From DSFO01 sp041640715 (GTDB taxonomy: Archaea; Thermoproteota; Thermoprotei; Gearchaeales; Gearchaeaceae): 64,000 nt of DNA. The position numbers and the translations under genes were made by a program. Where the stretch lies: NCBI GenBank assembly GCA_041640715.1, contig JBEPZU010000001.1:124001-188000 (forward strand), given 5' to 3'. This document shows positions 41,562 through 52,300 of this stretch, piece by piece (the first letter of the stretch is position 1; each line of letters starts with the position of its first letter). Under the pieces are notes generated by a model. The model worked only from the letters and a program-made list of their open reading frames with translations, made no database searches and was not told the DNA's origin.

Positions 41562-42129
41562 AGTAAGGAAGGCTCCTCCTAAAGTATATAACGTTCATGT
41601 AGATGGAGTATTCAAGAATAAAGTCGTGGCTCAAATACTAGGAAGAGAAGGAAGTGTGTTAAAAAGGACCATCGAAGTAACCCTTGCAGATTTAGTAGAA
41701 GATTATACTAATTTATATTATCAATACATCAAACTCAAGTTCCAAATAGTAGGAGTTGACGAACAAGAATTATTCGCAAAGTTTAAGGGTCATGAACTTA
41801 CTAGAGATTATGTTAGGAGTTTAGTAAGGGTAGGAACTTCAGCGGTATATGCTGTTTATGATTTCAATACTACTGATAATATCCATTTTAGAATCCAAGT
41901 ATTAGCGATAACAGCACAAAGAGTTTCCCATTCAAAGGAGAGCGCAATAAGGAAGAGAATATGGAAGGTATGTGAAGAGAAATTACCTAAAATGAGTTTT
42001 GATGAGGCAGCTGAATATATTTATCTAGGAAAACTTGCGGCTGACATAAATCAAGAAGCTAAGAAAGTGTATCCTTTGAAGAAAGTCGAAGTGATAAAGA
42101 GCAAAGTTTTAACGCCGTTTCTACCTTAA
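41554..42129 (+). CDS. rps3ae: Ribosomal protein S3ae (S1e)
   Basis: Small-subunit protein of archaea and eukaryotes. The 191 residues include GREGSVLKRTIEVTLADL, HELTRDYVRSLVRVGTSAV, the middle AITAQRVSHSKESAIRKRIW, and PLKKVEVIKSKVLTPF at the end, all typical. The pcc1-S3ae order is known from other archaea. It converges on ychF with a single base between the coding ends. Confidence 0.96.
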   Translation: MSKVRKAPPKVYNVHVDGVFKNKVVAQILGREGSVLKRTIEVTLADLVEDYTNLYYQYIKLKFQIVGVDEQELFAKFKGHELTRDYVRSLVRVGTSAVYAVYDFNTTDNIHFRIQVLAITAQRVSHSKESAIRKRIWKVCEEKLPKMSFDEAAEYIYLGKLAADINQEAKKVYPLKKVEVIKSKVLTPFLP

Positions 42130-42130
42130 A

Positions 42131-43324
42131 TCATCTCGATGCTACAATTTTTATCACGTCTCTATCATTCAATACTTGATCTGCTGATATCCTTTGTTTC
42201 CTTTTAACGTCTATTGCGAACATGAAATTTTCTCCGAGCTCTGAATGTATCATGTATGCTAATTCTCTGGCCGTAGTTTCCTTTGGGACTAGGAATACAT
42301 CAGGTAAAACTCTACCTTCGTGATCTGTTAACTTATTTTGATCTTCTACGGGGAAGACTGCGATGTAGCCAAGTAACTTGAAATAGCATGCTTCTATAGC
42401 CTCTTGTACTCCTGTACTTCCGAACTTCTTTAGAACACGCTCTTTTATATAATTCAAAGCCTTGAGCTTGTTTTCATCGACATCCTTTATTATCTCGAAA
42501 TCTGAGGAGCCAGGGAAATACTTTATAATTCCCATTTCATCGGCCTTTTTAAGTGCAAGTTCTGCCTCTGAAGAGGTTGGGATGACAATTCTTTCTTTAA
42601 ATTCTTTCTTCAACCTCTCGTAGTTATTCCATGATTCTGGTATGTCTATTTTGTTTGCTACGATTAGCATAGGCTTAGCCTTATTCCAAAGCGTTATTAG
42701 GAAATCCTTGAGATCCGCATCATTCCATTCTTTCAAGTGTTTTTGAATCGTAGAAAAAACTTCGGCAATATATTTCTTCTTTATCGAAAATCCGCTTAGC
42801 TTTTTTTCGAAGAATTCCAAGATCTTAGACTTCTCTTCATGCACGATTTTCCTGATTTCTCTTTCAAATTCTTCTTTAAATCTAGAATAAATCCACATGG
42901 CTATCTCTTCATCTATGAACTTGACATCCTCTATTGGGTCATGTGTTCCTGTTTTCATAATTCTTCCTTCAGAATCCGTATATCCAGATGCATCGACTAC
43001 ATGTATTAGAGCATCTGCTCTTCTTATTTCGTCTAAGAACTTATTGCCCAAACCCCTTCCCTTCCAAGCTTCAGGAACCAGCCCTGCTAGGTCGATGACC
43101 TCTACTGGAACAAGTCTTATTCCGTTAATACATAACGAATTCCTAGGATTATCTTTAACTCCCAATTCCTTACAAACGCATTTAACTCTAAGATATGCTA
43201 TACCCTTGTTTGGTTCTATCGTTGTAAAAGGATAGGGTGCTATCTTAACAACTTGTTTAGTAAGAGCGCTAAAAAAAGTGCTTTTCCCAGCATTAGGTTT
43301 GCCTATTATTCCTATCAGCGGCAA
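42131..43324 (-). CDS. ychF: YchF/OLA1-type GTPase/ATPase
   Basis: Obg-related P-loop protein associated with ribosomes. The 397 residues carry G1 IIGKPNAGKSTFFSALTK, G3 VIDLAGLVPEAWKGRGLG, G4 VANKIDIPES and a C-terminal TGS-like domain ending in DVKRKQRISADQVLNDRDVI. Archaeal members keep the NKxD-type base recognition seen here, so GTP is the likely nucleotide, whereas bacterial YchF prefers ATP. It has a coiled-coil segment in the middle. Confidence 0.94.
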   Translation of the reverse strand: MPLIGIIGKPNAGKSTFFSALTKQVVKIAPYPFTTIEPNKGIAYLRVKCVCKELGVKDNPRNSLCINGIRLVPVEVIDLAGLVPEAWKGRGLGNKFLDEIRRADALIHVVDASGYTDSEGRIMKTGTHDPIEDVKFIDEEIAMWIYSRFKEEFEREIRKIVHEEKSKILEFFEKKLSGFSIKKKYIAEVFSTIQKHLKEWNDADLKDFLITLWNKAKPMLIVANKIDIPESWNNYERLKKEFKERIVIPTSSEAELALKKADEMGIIKYFPGSSDFEIIKDVDENKLKALNYIKERVLKKFGSTGVQEAIEACYFKLLGYIAVFPVEDQNKLTDHEGRVLPDVFLVPKETTARELAYMIHSELGENFMFAIDVKRKQRISADQVLNDRDVIKIVASR

Positions 43325-43386
43325 CCCAGTTCAACTATTCATTTTATATCAATAAGATTTAAATAAATGTAATTGAAAGGAAAAAT

Positions 43387-44088
43387 ATGGCAAGCGAGGA
43401 GGTAATAAGAATGATAAATGTTCACAAAATTTATAGATTAGGCGAGGTGGAAGTTCCTGCTCTTGTTGATGTAAATCTTTCTATAAAAAAAGGTGAATTT
43501 GTAGCTATACTAGGTCCTTCTGGTTCTGGAAAGACCACCATGCTTAATTTATTGGGTGCGCTCGATAAAGCTACTAAAGGTGAGGTTATCATAAATGGGG
43601 TCCCTCTTAGTAAGTTAAATGATAAACAACTTGCTGATCTCAGGCTCAAGACCATAGGATTTGTTTTCCAAAACTTTTATCTAGTGCCTTGGCTTAGAGC
43701 CTTAGAAAATGTCATGTTACCTATGATTTTTGCAGAAAAACCTCTATCTTACAGGAGACAGAGGGCGCTTGAGTTGTTAAAGATAGTTGGTTTGGAAAGA
43801 AGGGCTTATCATAAACCTACTGAACTTAGCGGGGGCGAACAACAGAGGGTTGCTATCGCTAGGGCTTTGGCCAATGAACCTTCTATAATTTTAGCAGATG
43901 AACCCACTGGTAATTTAGATACCAAAACAGGCGCTATTATCGTGGATTTGCTTGAGAAGATAAATTTGGAAAGGGAAGTAACCATTATAATGGTGACGCA
44001 TAATCTTGAGGTGGCTAATAGAGCTAGAAGAATAATAAGATTACGTGATGGTCGCATAGTTAGTGATGAATCAATAAGCGGAAGCTAG
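43387..44088 (+). CDS. ABC transporter ATPase (LolD/MacB type)
   Basis: Cytoplasmic ATPase of a MacB/LolCDE-like mechanotransmission ABC system. The 233 residues show Walker A GPSGSGKTTMLNLLGALD, the Q-loop VFQNFYLVPWLRALENV, the signature LSGGEQQRVAIARALANEP and Walker B ILADEPTGNLD, plus the H-loop VTHNLEVA. The LVPWLRALENVMLP region is the type found with FtsX-like permeases. It is followed after 4 bases by such a permease and then by a large extracellular protein, forming a three-gene operon. Confidence 0.95.
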   Translation: MASEEVIRMINVHKIYRLGEVEVPALVDVNLSIKKGEFVAILGPSGSGKTTMLNLLGALDKATKGEVIINGVPLSKLNDKQLADLRLKTIGFVFQNFYLVPWLRALENVMLPMIFAEKPLSYRRQRALELLKIVGLERRAYHKPTELSGGEQQRVAIARALANEPSIILADEPTGNLDTKTGAIIVDLLEKINLEREVTIIMVTHNLEVANRARRIIRLRDGRIVSDESISGS

Positions 44089-44092
44089 GAAC

Positions 44093-45334
44093 ATGAGGTC
44101 TACTGATTATTTTAGGTATTCGTTCCTTCATCTGAAAAACAAGTCATCTAGGTCATTTCTCACCATATTAGGAGTAGCTCTAAGCGTAATGGCAATGGTT
44201 AGTATTGTTTCCATAGCCCAAGGTTTTGGAATTGCAATAGAAAGAGCTCTTACTGCGCAATTTAGTATTGATACAGTGATAGTGGTGGACCCTCTAGGAA
44301 TCTATACATTAACTACGGATGACATAGAAAGGCTTAAGAGTTCTCTGCCTTCTGCGCAAGTAGCTAGAATTTCGCCTGTAAAAATAGTGGCAGCAGACGT
44401 CTATACTTCCTCAGGTCTTTACGCAAAGACATTACTTGCAGGGGTTAATGCGAGCGAGGTAAGATACATTTGGCCTATTCTCTATGTAGCAAGAGAAGGC
44501 ACTTTACCTGATCTTGATTGGGACTTTGAGGGGGCTGTAGTAGGTTCTAGTTTGGCTCATAAGCTTAATTTACACGCGGGTGATACTATACGAATACAGA
44601 TTGTTCAGGAAGGAACTAACTTATTCATAACTAGAGAAGTGAAAATAAGGGCTGTTCTTAAAGAATCTGGAATGAACCTCGTAGGAGTAGATGTTGACAG
44701 CGCAGTATTAATGAGTATAACTAAAGTGATGAAAATGAGTAATCCTCCTGATCTTCCAAACAAACTTTCTATGATCTTAGTCCAATTTAAAGATCCTGCT
44801 ATAGCTTTGAGAAGTGAAAGTCTAATACAAAACACCGTATTTGGAGGTAATGTAAGAGCTGTAGCCATGCAGGCCTATGCGAGGGCAGTAGAGAATGTTG
44901 TGACTTTGTTTAACGCAATGCTAATCTCGCTGGTAATAATCGCCGTAGTTATAGCAGGTGTAGGTGTTATGAATACCATGTTTACTACAGTAAGGGAGAG
45001 GATTAAAGAAATCGGTGTTAATAGAGCAGTAGGAGCCAAAGCTTTAGAAATCCTCAATCTTTTCTTCGTAGAAGCTTTGATAATAGCTATTCTAGGCATG
45101 ATTCTTGGAACTTTTCTAGGCATAGTAGCAGTTTATGTAATAGATCAATCAAATCTTTTGCAGTCTGCAATACAACTTGGAGGAGTGATAACTCTTAAAG
45201 CTTCTCCGTTTTTAGATCCCTTCTTAATAACGATTTGGAATATAATTATCCTAATAGCAACATTAAGTTTCAGCTATCTACCTGCTAGAAGGGCCTCGAA
45301 GGTTCAACCTGTTGTAGCTTTAAGATATGAATAA
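44093..45334 (+). CDS. ABC transporter permease (MacB/FtsX type)
   Basis: The 413 residues have four membrane helices in the MacB layout: one near residues 20-40 (FLTILGVALSVMAMVSIVSI), then a large extracellular MacB-PCD domain (about 45-270), and three helices at the C-terminal part (ISLVIIAVVIAGVGVMNTMF, then two more near 330 and 380). The NRAVGAKALEILNLFFVEAL segment is the FtsX coupling helix region. Such permeases move or release envelope-associated substrates rather than transport small solutes. The end overlaps the 828-residue gene by 8 bases. Confidence 0.93.
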   Translation: MRSTDYFRYSFLHLKNKSSRSFLTILGVALSVMAMVSIVSIAQGFGIAIERALTAQFSIDTVIVVDPLGIYTLTTDDIERLKSSLPSAQVARISPVKIVAADVYTSSGLYAKTLLAGVNASEVRYIWPILYVAREGTLPDLDWDFEGAVVGSSLAHKLNLHAGDTIRIQIVQEGTNLFITREVKIRAVLKESGMNLVGVDVDSAVLMSITKVMKMSNPPDLPNKLSMILVQFKDPAIALRSESLIQNTVFGGNVRAVAMQAYARAVENVVTLFNAMLISLVIIAVVIAGVGVMNTMFTTVRERIKEIGVNRAVGAKALEILNLFFVEALIIAILGMILGTFLGIVAVYVIDQSNLLQSAIQLGGVITLKASPFLDPFLITIWNIIILIATLSFSYLPARRASKVQPVVALRYE

Positions 45335-47813
45335 AATTTCTTTATTTTTATTTATTTTACTTATAGTCCCTTTATTCGTTCATAATGTTGAAGCCCTTGA
45401 TGTGGAAAGACCTTTAATTTATCGAGGCCCTTATGAAGGTGCTAAAGATTCTTTTTATAGCGATGATATAAACATAGATTACGCGCTGTTTTCCCAAGGA
45501 GAAGTCAGTGTTATAAAGGGACCTGGCTACGTTAATTTTGATGGTTCTTCGATAATAATGAATTGGAGAGGCTTCCTAGCAAGTATTTCCCCGTCCCCCA
45601 TTGTAATTCTTTCAGTTAATTTCAAGCCTAAACTTGTTGCAGGCGATAGATTTATCAAAGTTAACTTGACTTTAGAATTGGATTACCTACTTCCTTTTCA
45701 GTCTTATTTCAAAATCAATTATCCAGATGGAAGTAACACAGAAATTAGAGGAGAAGGTAAGCAAAAAATAGTTAAAGACATTACAAATATAGCTCCTGAC
45801 GGAAGTGCCACTATTACGTTAGAGCTTTATGTTCTAGGCATTTTAGGACAATTTTTCAATTCCTATGTGAAAGTTAAAATATATGAAACTCTTCAAAGAA
45901 CTTTTAAGCTAGCAACCAAGCACGAGATGTATTTTAGCGAAGATTATAAGACTGTTTATCATTATGCTTCAATACCTATCCAGTATTCAACTGGTCTTTA
46001 CGATGAGACTTATGTTAGAATTTTATACCCTAAAGTTTTTGAACTGATAAATGCTTCTAGAGCCAATTTCCCATATTCTTTTGACGGCTGGTCTAAGAAA
46101 ATCGAAGGTAATGCTACTGTATTAATGAAGAAAGCCCCTTTTGGGGAGGGAAATATTGAAACTGTTATTTCCATGACTTTCAAACATCAGCAATCAATTT
46201 ATCTAATACAAACATTAACTTCTCTACTATCTCCTAGCGAAAGCTGGACATACAATGAGACGATGAGGTTAGTAGCGATTAATTTAGATATTAAGATTAA
46301 AGAGCTGAGGCGTGACCAATTTAATTTTGGATATTACATAATAAATCCTGATGGAGACATAATAGGTTATTATGATTTCCCTTCGGAAAGTTTTAGAGTG
46401 GAGGAGACTCGAGAATCTCCTCTGGGGAGGGTATTGGTAGCCAATGCAAATATAACGTTGGATTTCACCTATAACAGGCCTGGAATGTATAGAATTCAAA
46501 CAATATCAATAACACCATATAGTTTAGGAATTAATGAAACCAGATTTCTAGTTTATGATATAGACATTTCAAAACAAAGATTAACTTCAATAAGTACCGT
46601 TGAAATTGCCGGTAGTTTCAACATCACAGCTTCTTTAAATATATCTGAATATGGAATTTTCTACCAAGGAGCCTTTTTAATCGCAGCTGATGAATCCTCA
46701 CCCTCTAAACCTTATTCTAAGACCTTCAAGGTAACTAGCGGTATAGGTGTTTCCTCTCTAGTTATAAAAAACAAAATAGAATATCCTGGAACACTAGATA
46801 AGCCAAGCGAACCTAATTTGGCATTTTTCACCCTGATCAATAACTCAACCGAGACTAAGATTTTAGATGAAATAATTATAGGCATCGAGGTGTTCGATCA
46901 GTTATCAATTGCTACTTTTTCTCTCTTAGGAAAGGAGCCTAATTATTTAAAACCTGGAGAGATAAGGAGTTACGCGCTTTTATTTTCGATAGCTTTGCTT
47001 AATCAATACTTGGCTAATTACTTGGCTAAAAATTACAACATAACGGCTAAAATAATAAGTCAACAAACTGGTAAGAGTTATGGTCTTAATTTCACTTATG
47101 GAAAAGATCCTTCTAAAGTAAACCCAGCTGTAATACAATTAGAAAGGACTAAGGTTTGGAAATTGATCGTCTCGGTCGATAACAAAGTCTACAGCTCAGA
47201 CTTTTTATTATATGATCCCGGAAAATATTTCAAGGGAGATCTGCTCTTTGTAGCACCAGCCTTATTAGAAGGGTCGATTGTAACTTTCAATTCATCTCTT
47301 AATTTAAGAAGTGCTATTCAAAAATATGCAATTTATGGAATAACCTATACGAGTGATTACTTGGTGAAAATCAAAGAAATACTAAGAGACAGTATTAAGG
47401 TTGAGCTCTCTTTGGAAGGTAATTATACGATAAAAGGTAAGGCTGGAGAACCTTTTACGATAAGTGTTCTCGCTAAGAATCTTTCTAATGTAACTTCCGT
47501 GACTTTCAATATAAAAGTATATAGCGGCTTTAATACTTTTTACGAGAATACTTACCTATTACAGCCCAACGAGAACAAAGTCATAAATATCTCTTTAACC
47601 ATGCCTGAGGGACTTACTGGTGATTATCTCATTGTCGAATCTTCTACTTTAGGAGTTATAGTTGCGATATTAAAGTTAGAGTATTCTCAGGACATCTTGG
47701 AGAACATTACTAAGCCTATAGGACCTGTAGTTAGTAACCAAACTATTATCTTAATTATAATAATTATATTAACAGTATTAATTCTCTTAAGATTATTTTT
47801 AAAAAAGCTTTAG
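45327..47813 (+). CDS. Large secreted, membrane-anchored protein of the ABC operon
   Basis: An 828-residue protein with a signal peptide at 1-24 (ISLFLFILLIVPLFVHNVEA), a beta-rich extracellular part of about 770 residues with many NxS/T sites, and a C-terminal membrane helix (TIILIIIIILTVLILLRLFL) followed by two Lys. A segment near residues 700-770 (GEPFTISVLAKNLSNVTSV) resembles the Ig/CARDB-like domains of archaeal S-layer-linked proteins. No enzyme motif is visible. Coupling to the MacB-like ATPase/permease suggests it binds the exported or released substrate, or tethers the transporter to the S-layer; this is inference. Confidence 0.75.
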   Translation: MNKISLFLFILLIVPLFVHNVEALDVERPLIYRGPYEGAKDSFYSDDINIDYALFSQGEVSVIKGPGYVNFDGSSIIMNWRGFLASISPSPIVILSVNFKPKLVAGDRFIKVNLTLELDYLLPFQSYFKINYPDGSNTEIRGEGKQKIVKDITNIAPDGSATITLELYVLGILGQFFNSYVKVKIYETLQRTFKLATKHEMYFSEDYKTVYHYASIPIQYSTGLYDETYVRILYPKVFELINASRANFPYSFDGWSKKIEGNATVLMKKAPFGEGNIETVISMTFKHQQSIYLIQTLTSLLSPSESWTYNETMRLVAINLDIKIKELRRDQFNFGYYIINPDGDIIGYYDFPSESFRVEETRESPLGRVLVANANITLDFTYNRPGMYRIQTISITPYSLGINETRFLVYDIDISKQRLTSISTVEIAGSFNITASLNISEYGIFYQGAFLIAADESSPSKPYSKTFKVTSGIGVSSLVIKNKIEYPGTLDKPSEPNLAFFTLINNSTETKILDEIIIGIEVFDQLSIATFSLLGKEPNYLKPGEIRSYALLFSIALLNQYLANYLAKNYNITAKIISQQTGKSYGLNFTYGKDPSKVNPAVIQLERTKVWKLIVSVDNKVYSSDFLLYDPGKYFKGDLLFVAPALLEGSIVTFNSSLNLRSAIQKYAIYGITYTSDYLVKIKEILRDSIKVELSLEGNYTIKGKAGEPFTISVLAKNLSNVTSVTFNIKVYSGFNTFYENTYLLQPNENKVINISLTMPEGLTGDYLIVESSTLGVIVAILKLEYSQDILENITKPIGPVVSNQTIILIIIIILTVLILLRLFLKKL

Positions 47814-47870
47814 TTACTAGAGTGTAATTACAACAAGAAATTTATAGAGAATTTTAGTAATTCCCATGAA

Positions 47871-48893
47871 ATGGCTGAAAGTGTAGAAGCTGCTAAGTTA
47901 GGCTATGAATTCTCGAGAATTCTGGAGTCATATCGCGGTAGAATAATTAAAAACATACTTGAGCATGTTAGAAGCAACATACCAATTCTCGATGAGGCTT
48001 CTAAACATTTGATAAATGCAGGGGGTAAACTTCTTAGGCCTTCTCTGGTTGTTTTGGCTTGCAAAGCAGTAGGTGGGGATGAAGATCTTGCAACCTTTGC
48101 CTCCGTAGGCGGTGAGACTGCTCACGTAGCGAGTCTCATTCATGATGACATAATAGACGGGGACGAACTAAGGAGAAATGTCAAAACTGTGCATTTGGAA
48201 TACGGTTTGCCTTTAGCTATACTTGCAGGGGATTTTCTTATAATAAAGAGCTTCCAAATGATAGAAAGGTTAGTAAGAGAAAAAGGCTTCCCTGCTGAAA
48301 GAGCTATTGAATTACTTAGACTTAGTTGCGAGGGAGCTCTAGACGTTACTGAGGGCGAAGTAATGGATATCTTATTTTTAGAAAGGGATCATGTTTCTCT
48401 CCATGAATATCTAAAGATGATAGAGCTAAAGACAGCTAGAGCCTTTGAGGTTTCGATGAAAGGCGGCGCAATCTTGGGCTTTGGAAGTAGGGAAGAAATA
48501 GAAATGTTAGGTAATTATGGTCTTTATCTAGGAATGGCTTTTCAAATAGAAGATGATTTGCTTGGCAGTATTGGTAAGAGAGAAGATGTCGGTAAACCTA
48601 TAAGCGATATTGTGAAAAAAAGGAAAAATTTCTTGGTATGTTATGTAGATACATTCGGAAGTCCCGAACAAAGAAGAGAATTGAGGAGGATATTGTCCAA
48701 AAAAGAAATCGACGAAAGAGAATTGTATGAGGCAAGAAATTTATTCTCGGAAAGTAATGCAATAGAAGCAGCTAAAAATTATATAAGAGATTACACAAGG
48801 AAGGCAGTAAAATCTATCAGTTCTCTAAAACCCTCAGAGACCAAAGATCTTTTAATAGAATTAGCTTATTACTTGGCTAATAGGACTAAATAA
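47871..48893 (+). CDS. Polyprenyl diphosphate synthase, possibly long-chain
   Basis: Second trans-prenyl synthase in the window, 340 residues. FARM is HDDIIDGDELRRN near residue 94 and the second Asp motif is QIEDDLLGSIG. Five residues before FARM stands Ala (HVASLIHDD), as in hexa- to octaprenyl synthases, instead of the bulky Phe of the synthase at 27786. That opens the chain-length pocket, so a longer product, for example a quinone side chain, is likely. It is between the ABC operon and the winged-helix gene. Confidence 0.88.
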   Translation: MAESVEAAKLGYEFSRILESYRGRIIKNILEHVRSNIPILDEASKHLINAGGKLLRPSLVVLACKAVGGDEDLATFASVGGETAHVASLIHDDIIDGDELRRNVKTVHLEYGLPLAILAGDFLIIKSFQMIERLVREKGFPAERAIELLRLSCEGALDVTEGEVMDILFLERDHVSLHEYLKMIELKTARAFEVSMKGGAILGFGSREEIEMLGNYGLYLGMAFQIEDDLLGSIGKREDVGKPISDIVKKRKNFLVCYVDTFGSPEQRRELRRILSKKEIDERELYEARNLFSESNAIEAAKNYIRDYTRKAVKSISSLKPSETKDLLIELAYYLANRTK

Positions 48894-48921
48894 ATTTAAC
48901 TTATTCTTCGTTTAATCTTTT

Positions 48922-49242
48922 GTGGAAGAGAATGTAAAAGAAGCAGCTGAAGTATTCGGCGCATTAGCTAGCGAAGTTAGGTTGAAAATAATCATGTCTC
49001 TAAAAGACGGTCCTAAAACTTGGAGTGAGCTCATGTTCGGTCTTCAAGTTAATCCTAAAATACTTGATGAATCTCTTAAAAAACTTCTTAAAGCAGGGGT
49101 TATAGTTAAGGAGGGAAATAAGTACAGGTTGACTGGATTGGGCGATTACATTCTTCAGATAATAACTCCTATTTCGCAACTGGCTATAGAAGTACTTGTA
49201 TCCCTCTTGAAAGGATTCACATCTAAGAGAAAGAAAAATTAA
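48922..49242 (+). CDS. Winged-helix transcriptional regulator (ArsR-like)
   Basis: A 106-residue DNA-binding protein starting at GTG 48922. The fold is a single winged helix: VFGALASEVRLKIIMSLKDG, PKTWSELMFGLQVNPKILDE and SLKKLLKAGVIVKEGNKYRL, followed by a C-terminal helix that could dimerise. No metal-binding Cys motif is present. It lies 28 bases after the second prenyl synthase and 136 bases before the giant protease. Control of one or both neighbours is a guess from position. Confidence 0.8.
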   Translation: MEENVKEAAEVFGALASEVRLKIIMSLKDGPKTWSELMFGLQVNPKILDESLKKLLKAGVIVKEGNKYRLTGLGDYILQIITPISQLAIEVLVSLLKGFTSKRKKN

Positions 49243-49342
49243 GTTCTTCCAAAATCTTTTCGTCTAGCCCGAATTTTGGGGTAAAATTTTAAGTTTTTAA
49301 CCTGCTTCCTTTCAACTAAGACCGAGCTTTCTTTAAAAGGAT

Positions 49343-49354
49343 TATATTTAAAAA
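49343..49354 (+). promoter_or_regulatory. TATA box of the giant protease gene
   Basis: TATATTTAAAAA lies about 31 bases upstream of the ATG at 49379 with a purine-rich AAAAGG just before it, which fits a BRE. The leader would be at most a few bases. The remaining part of the 136-base gap (49243-49342) shows nothing else that I recognise. Confidence 0.55.
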
Positions 49355-49378
49355 CTCCAATGTGCTTTTATCCTTACA

Positions 49379-52300
49379 ATGGGCAATTCGAAAAGTAAGA
49401 TAGCGTTAGTGTTAGCCATTGCAATAACTGCTATGTTCATAGTACAGGCTACCTTTCCTTTATTGAGCGCAGCCCAAAATGTAATAGAAGGAAGTAAAGA
49501 CAAGGCTAAACCTTGGCCCTATGTAATTCCGAAGGAATTTGAACTACCTTTGCTCTCCTCTCTTCCTAAGAGCAAAGTCGATCCTCGTATATACAAACAA
49601 ATAGATTCTGGCGCTAGCAGCGTTCAGGTAATAATCCTGTATGACTGGCATTTCAGAGATAAACTTCTAGCTTCGCTTCCAGCAGGTTCAAAATTATTGA
49701 GATACGCTACTGAAGTAATCCAATACCTGCCTTTACTGGGCGTATCTCTACCTGCAAATAAGAATGAAATACAAAGACTTGCTAGCTTACCTTATGTTAA
49801 GCTAATAGCTTACAATGAACCTTTGAGCTATGAAATGCTCAATGTGATGAATCCTAAGATCGAGGCTGAACTTTTTAAGAAAGAATTCAAAACTCAACAA
49901 GCACTTCCTTCAAGATGGTATGCTACTCCTTTGGATGTTGCAATAGAAACCAGAGCTACAGAGTTATGGAAGAAGGGAATAACCGGGAAAGGAGTGATAA
50001 TAGGCATTATGGATACAGGTATAAACCCAAGGCATCCTGACTTCTTTTTCCCAGATGGCAGGAGTAAGATAATATTTTCCTTCAGCCCCTTCAGCGGTGA
50101 AGATGCATACACAACTATACCTACTTTGTTTGCAGGACATGGTACTCATGTAGCATCGATAGCTGCCGCATCCGGTTTAGGTTCTGGTCAAGGATGGTAT
50201 CTAGACAGAGCTACTTTCTTGTATCAACGTGCTACTATATCCAAGGGAGAAATTACAGGTTTGGCTCCCGATGCATACTTAGCTATCTTCAAAATATTCT
50301 CTGATCCAAATCTATCTGCTGAGCCTCCTACTGTATACCACATAGCAATTTCAATAGTTCAAGCAGTTAAGGTAGGTGTAGATGTGATGAACGCAAGCTG
50401 GGGCTTTATAGGCTTCGATGCTGATACTCAAGCTGTATTGTATTATGCAGTTGCTTGGGCTATACAGTGCGGTATGGTCTGGGTTAACAGTGCAGGTAAT
50501 TATGGTCCTGGGTTTGTCACGTTAGGTTTTCCAGCGGCTCAGGAGAGCGTGATCACTGTAGGTCTTACTTATCCCGCAAACTTCCCTAGCCCAGGTTATG
50601 GTAAAAAAGTGGTTTACTGGTCAAGCAGAGGTCCAACATATCCTGCTAACTCTTTCTTCCAGAACGGTGCAGATATCATACCTACAACTGGATTCTTAAG
50701 CGCTGGTAGGAATAAACCAGATATTTTAGCTCCAGGATTTGGCATAATGGCTGCTAACGCAGGCTTTGAATTTCCTTCACCGTATGAATCTCTAGATCCC
50801 TTCAATGATACTCAAATAGCTTATCTCCATGCAGGTGTTAAGTACAAGGCATTATCGGGCACTTCTATGGCTGCACCGGTTATAACAGGCATCGTAGCTC
50901 TATTAATCCAAGCCTTCCCAGGAGCTACACCTGCTGCTATAAAGGCTGCTTTGATAAACGGTGCTGTTCCTACCACAACTGTACAAGGCGTTTCTGATCC
51001 CAACATATCAGGTGCTGGGTTGGTGGATGCATTAAACGCTTATAATATATTAGCGCAATCACCTAAGAAGAGTGGCTTCAAGATACCTCCTCCATATTGG
51101 GTTGTTGAAACTCAAGCGACGCCCGACGCCTACAAGCAAATATTTAGAGGATATAAAATATTGGTCGATGATATAACTGCTGTAGGAGAAAGTCAAAGTC
51201 TTGGATTACAATATTCTTATAACAACTTCATCGATGACCTCAGAAACAGAGGTGCAAACATAACTTATTTATCTCAAGCATTCCCGCCTAATTATGTTTG
51301 GCAGCAAATCAATCAAACGATAGAAAGTCCTCATCCTTATGAACCTTTGACAAACCAATTCTATCATATATACTACCCAGGCGCTACAGCTATTCAAATA
51401 CATTTTGCGAGGATAGGTCTTGGTATAAGTCCTACACTTCCGGCTACTACTTCCTATATAGTTGTATATAGCTGGGACTGGAGTACAATAGTGGCGTTAA
51501 TAGTAGGTCCTACCGATCTTTATGACGTATTATATCCTGCGCTCGGTACTCCAGGTGTACACATAAGATTAATTACTGATAATTCAACAGGTTATGGTTT
51601 CAAGGTTGATTGGTATGCTGTTCAATTGCCTAAGCCAAGCATTGTGGATTATAACGTTAGGAGAGAAGTTTTACTGCAATACTATTGGTCTAATAGATCA
51701 ACGAATCCTTGGGAGGTAAATGTTGCACCTATACCCACACCTATCACGGTTGGTAAAGCTACTGCAGCAGGGTACTCTGATTTAGGCAACGAACCTTGGA
51801 TTAAGAAGGAATATTTAGCATATCAAATTACTTATGAGAAATTGCTAGAGTGGTATAAGGTCAAGGAATCCATATCACAATGCTACTGGCCATATCTCGC
51901 TAGAGGTAATTTCAGTTTGTATGATCTATGGTTACCCTTGCCATCCTTTGGACTCAACTATACGGCTGCCTTTGATCCAAATAATCCACCGCCATTAGGA
52001 ACTATGATAGAAGATAATAAAGCAGGGCAAGGAATAGCTGATATAATGTATGTTAATGCAACTGTCTATGATATGCAAACCAAATCTTATACAACTATGT
52101 ATTTGACTTTAGAGATCTATAGGCCTTATTATAGAAATGGAATGCCAGCAACTGTTTCATCTCTTGATGATCTTGTACGTAAGACTGTTCCGCAACTGCT
52201 CTTTGGTGGGTCAGCTTTGTATAGCGTTTCTTATCTCACAGGCGTTGAGTCTTGGAAATGGGTTCGACTAACTACTAATGATCCAAACAAGAGAATATTC

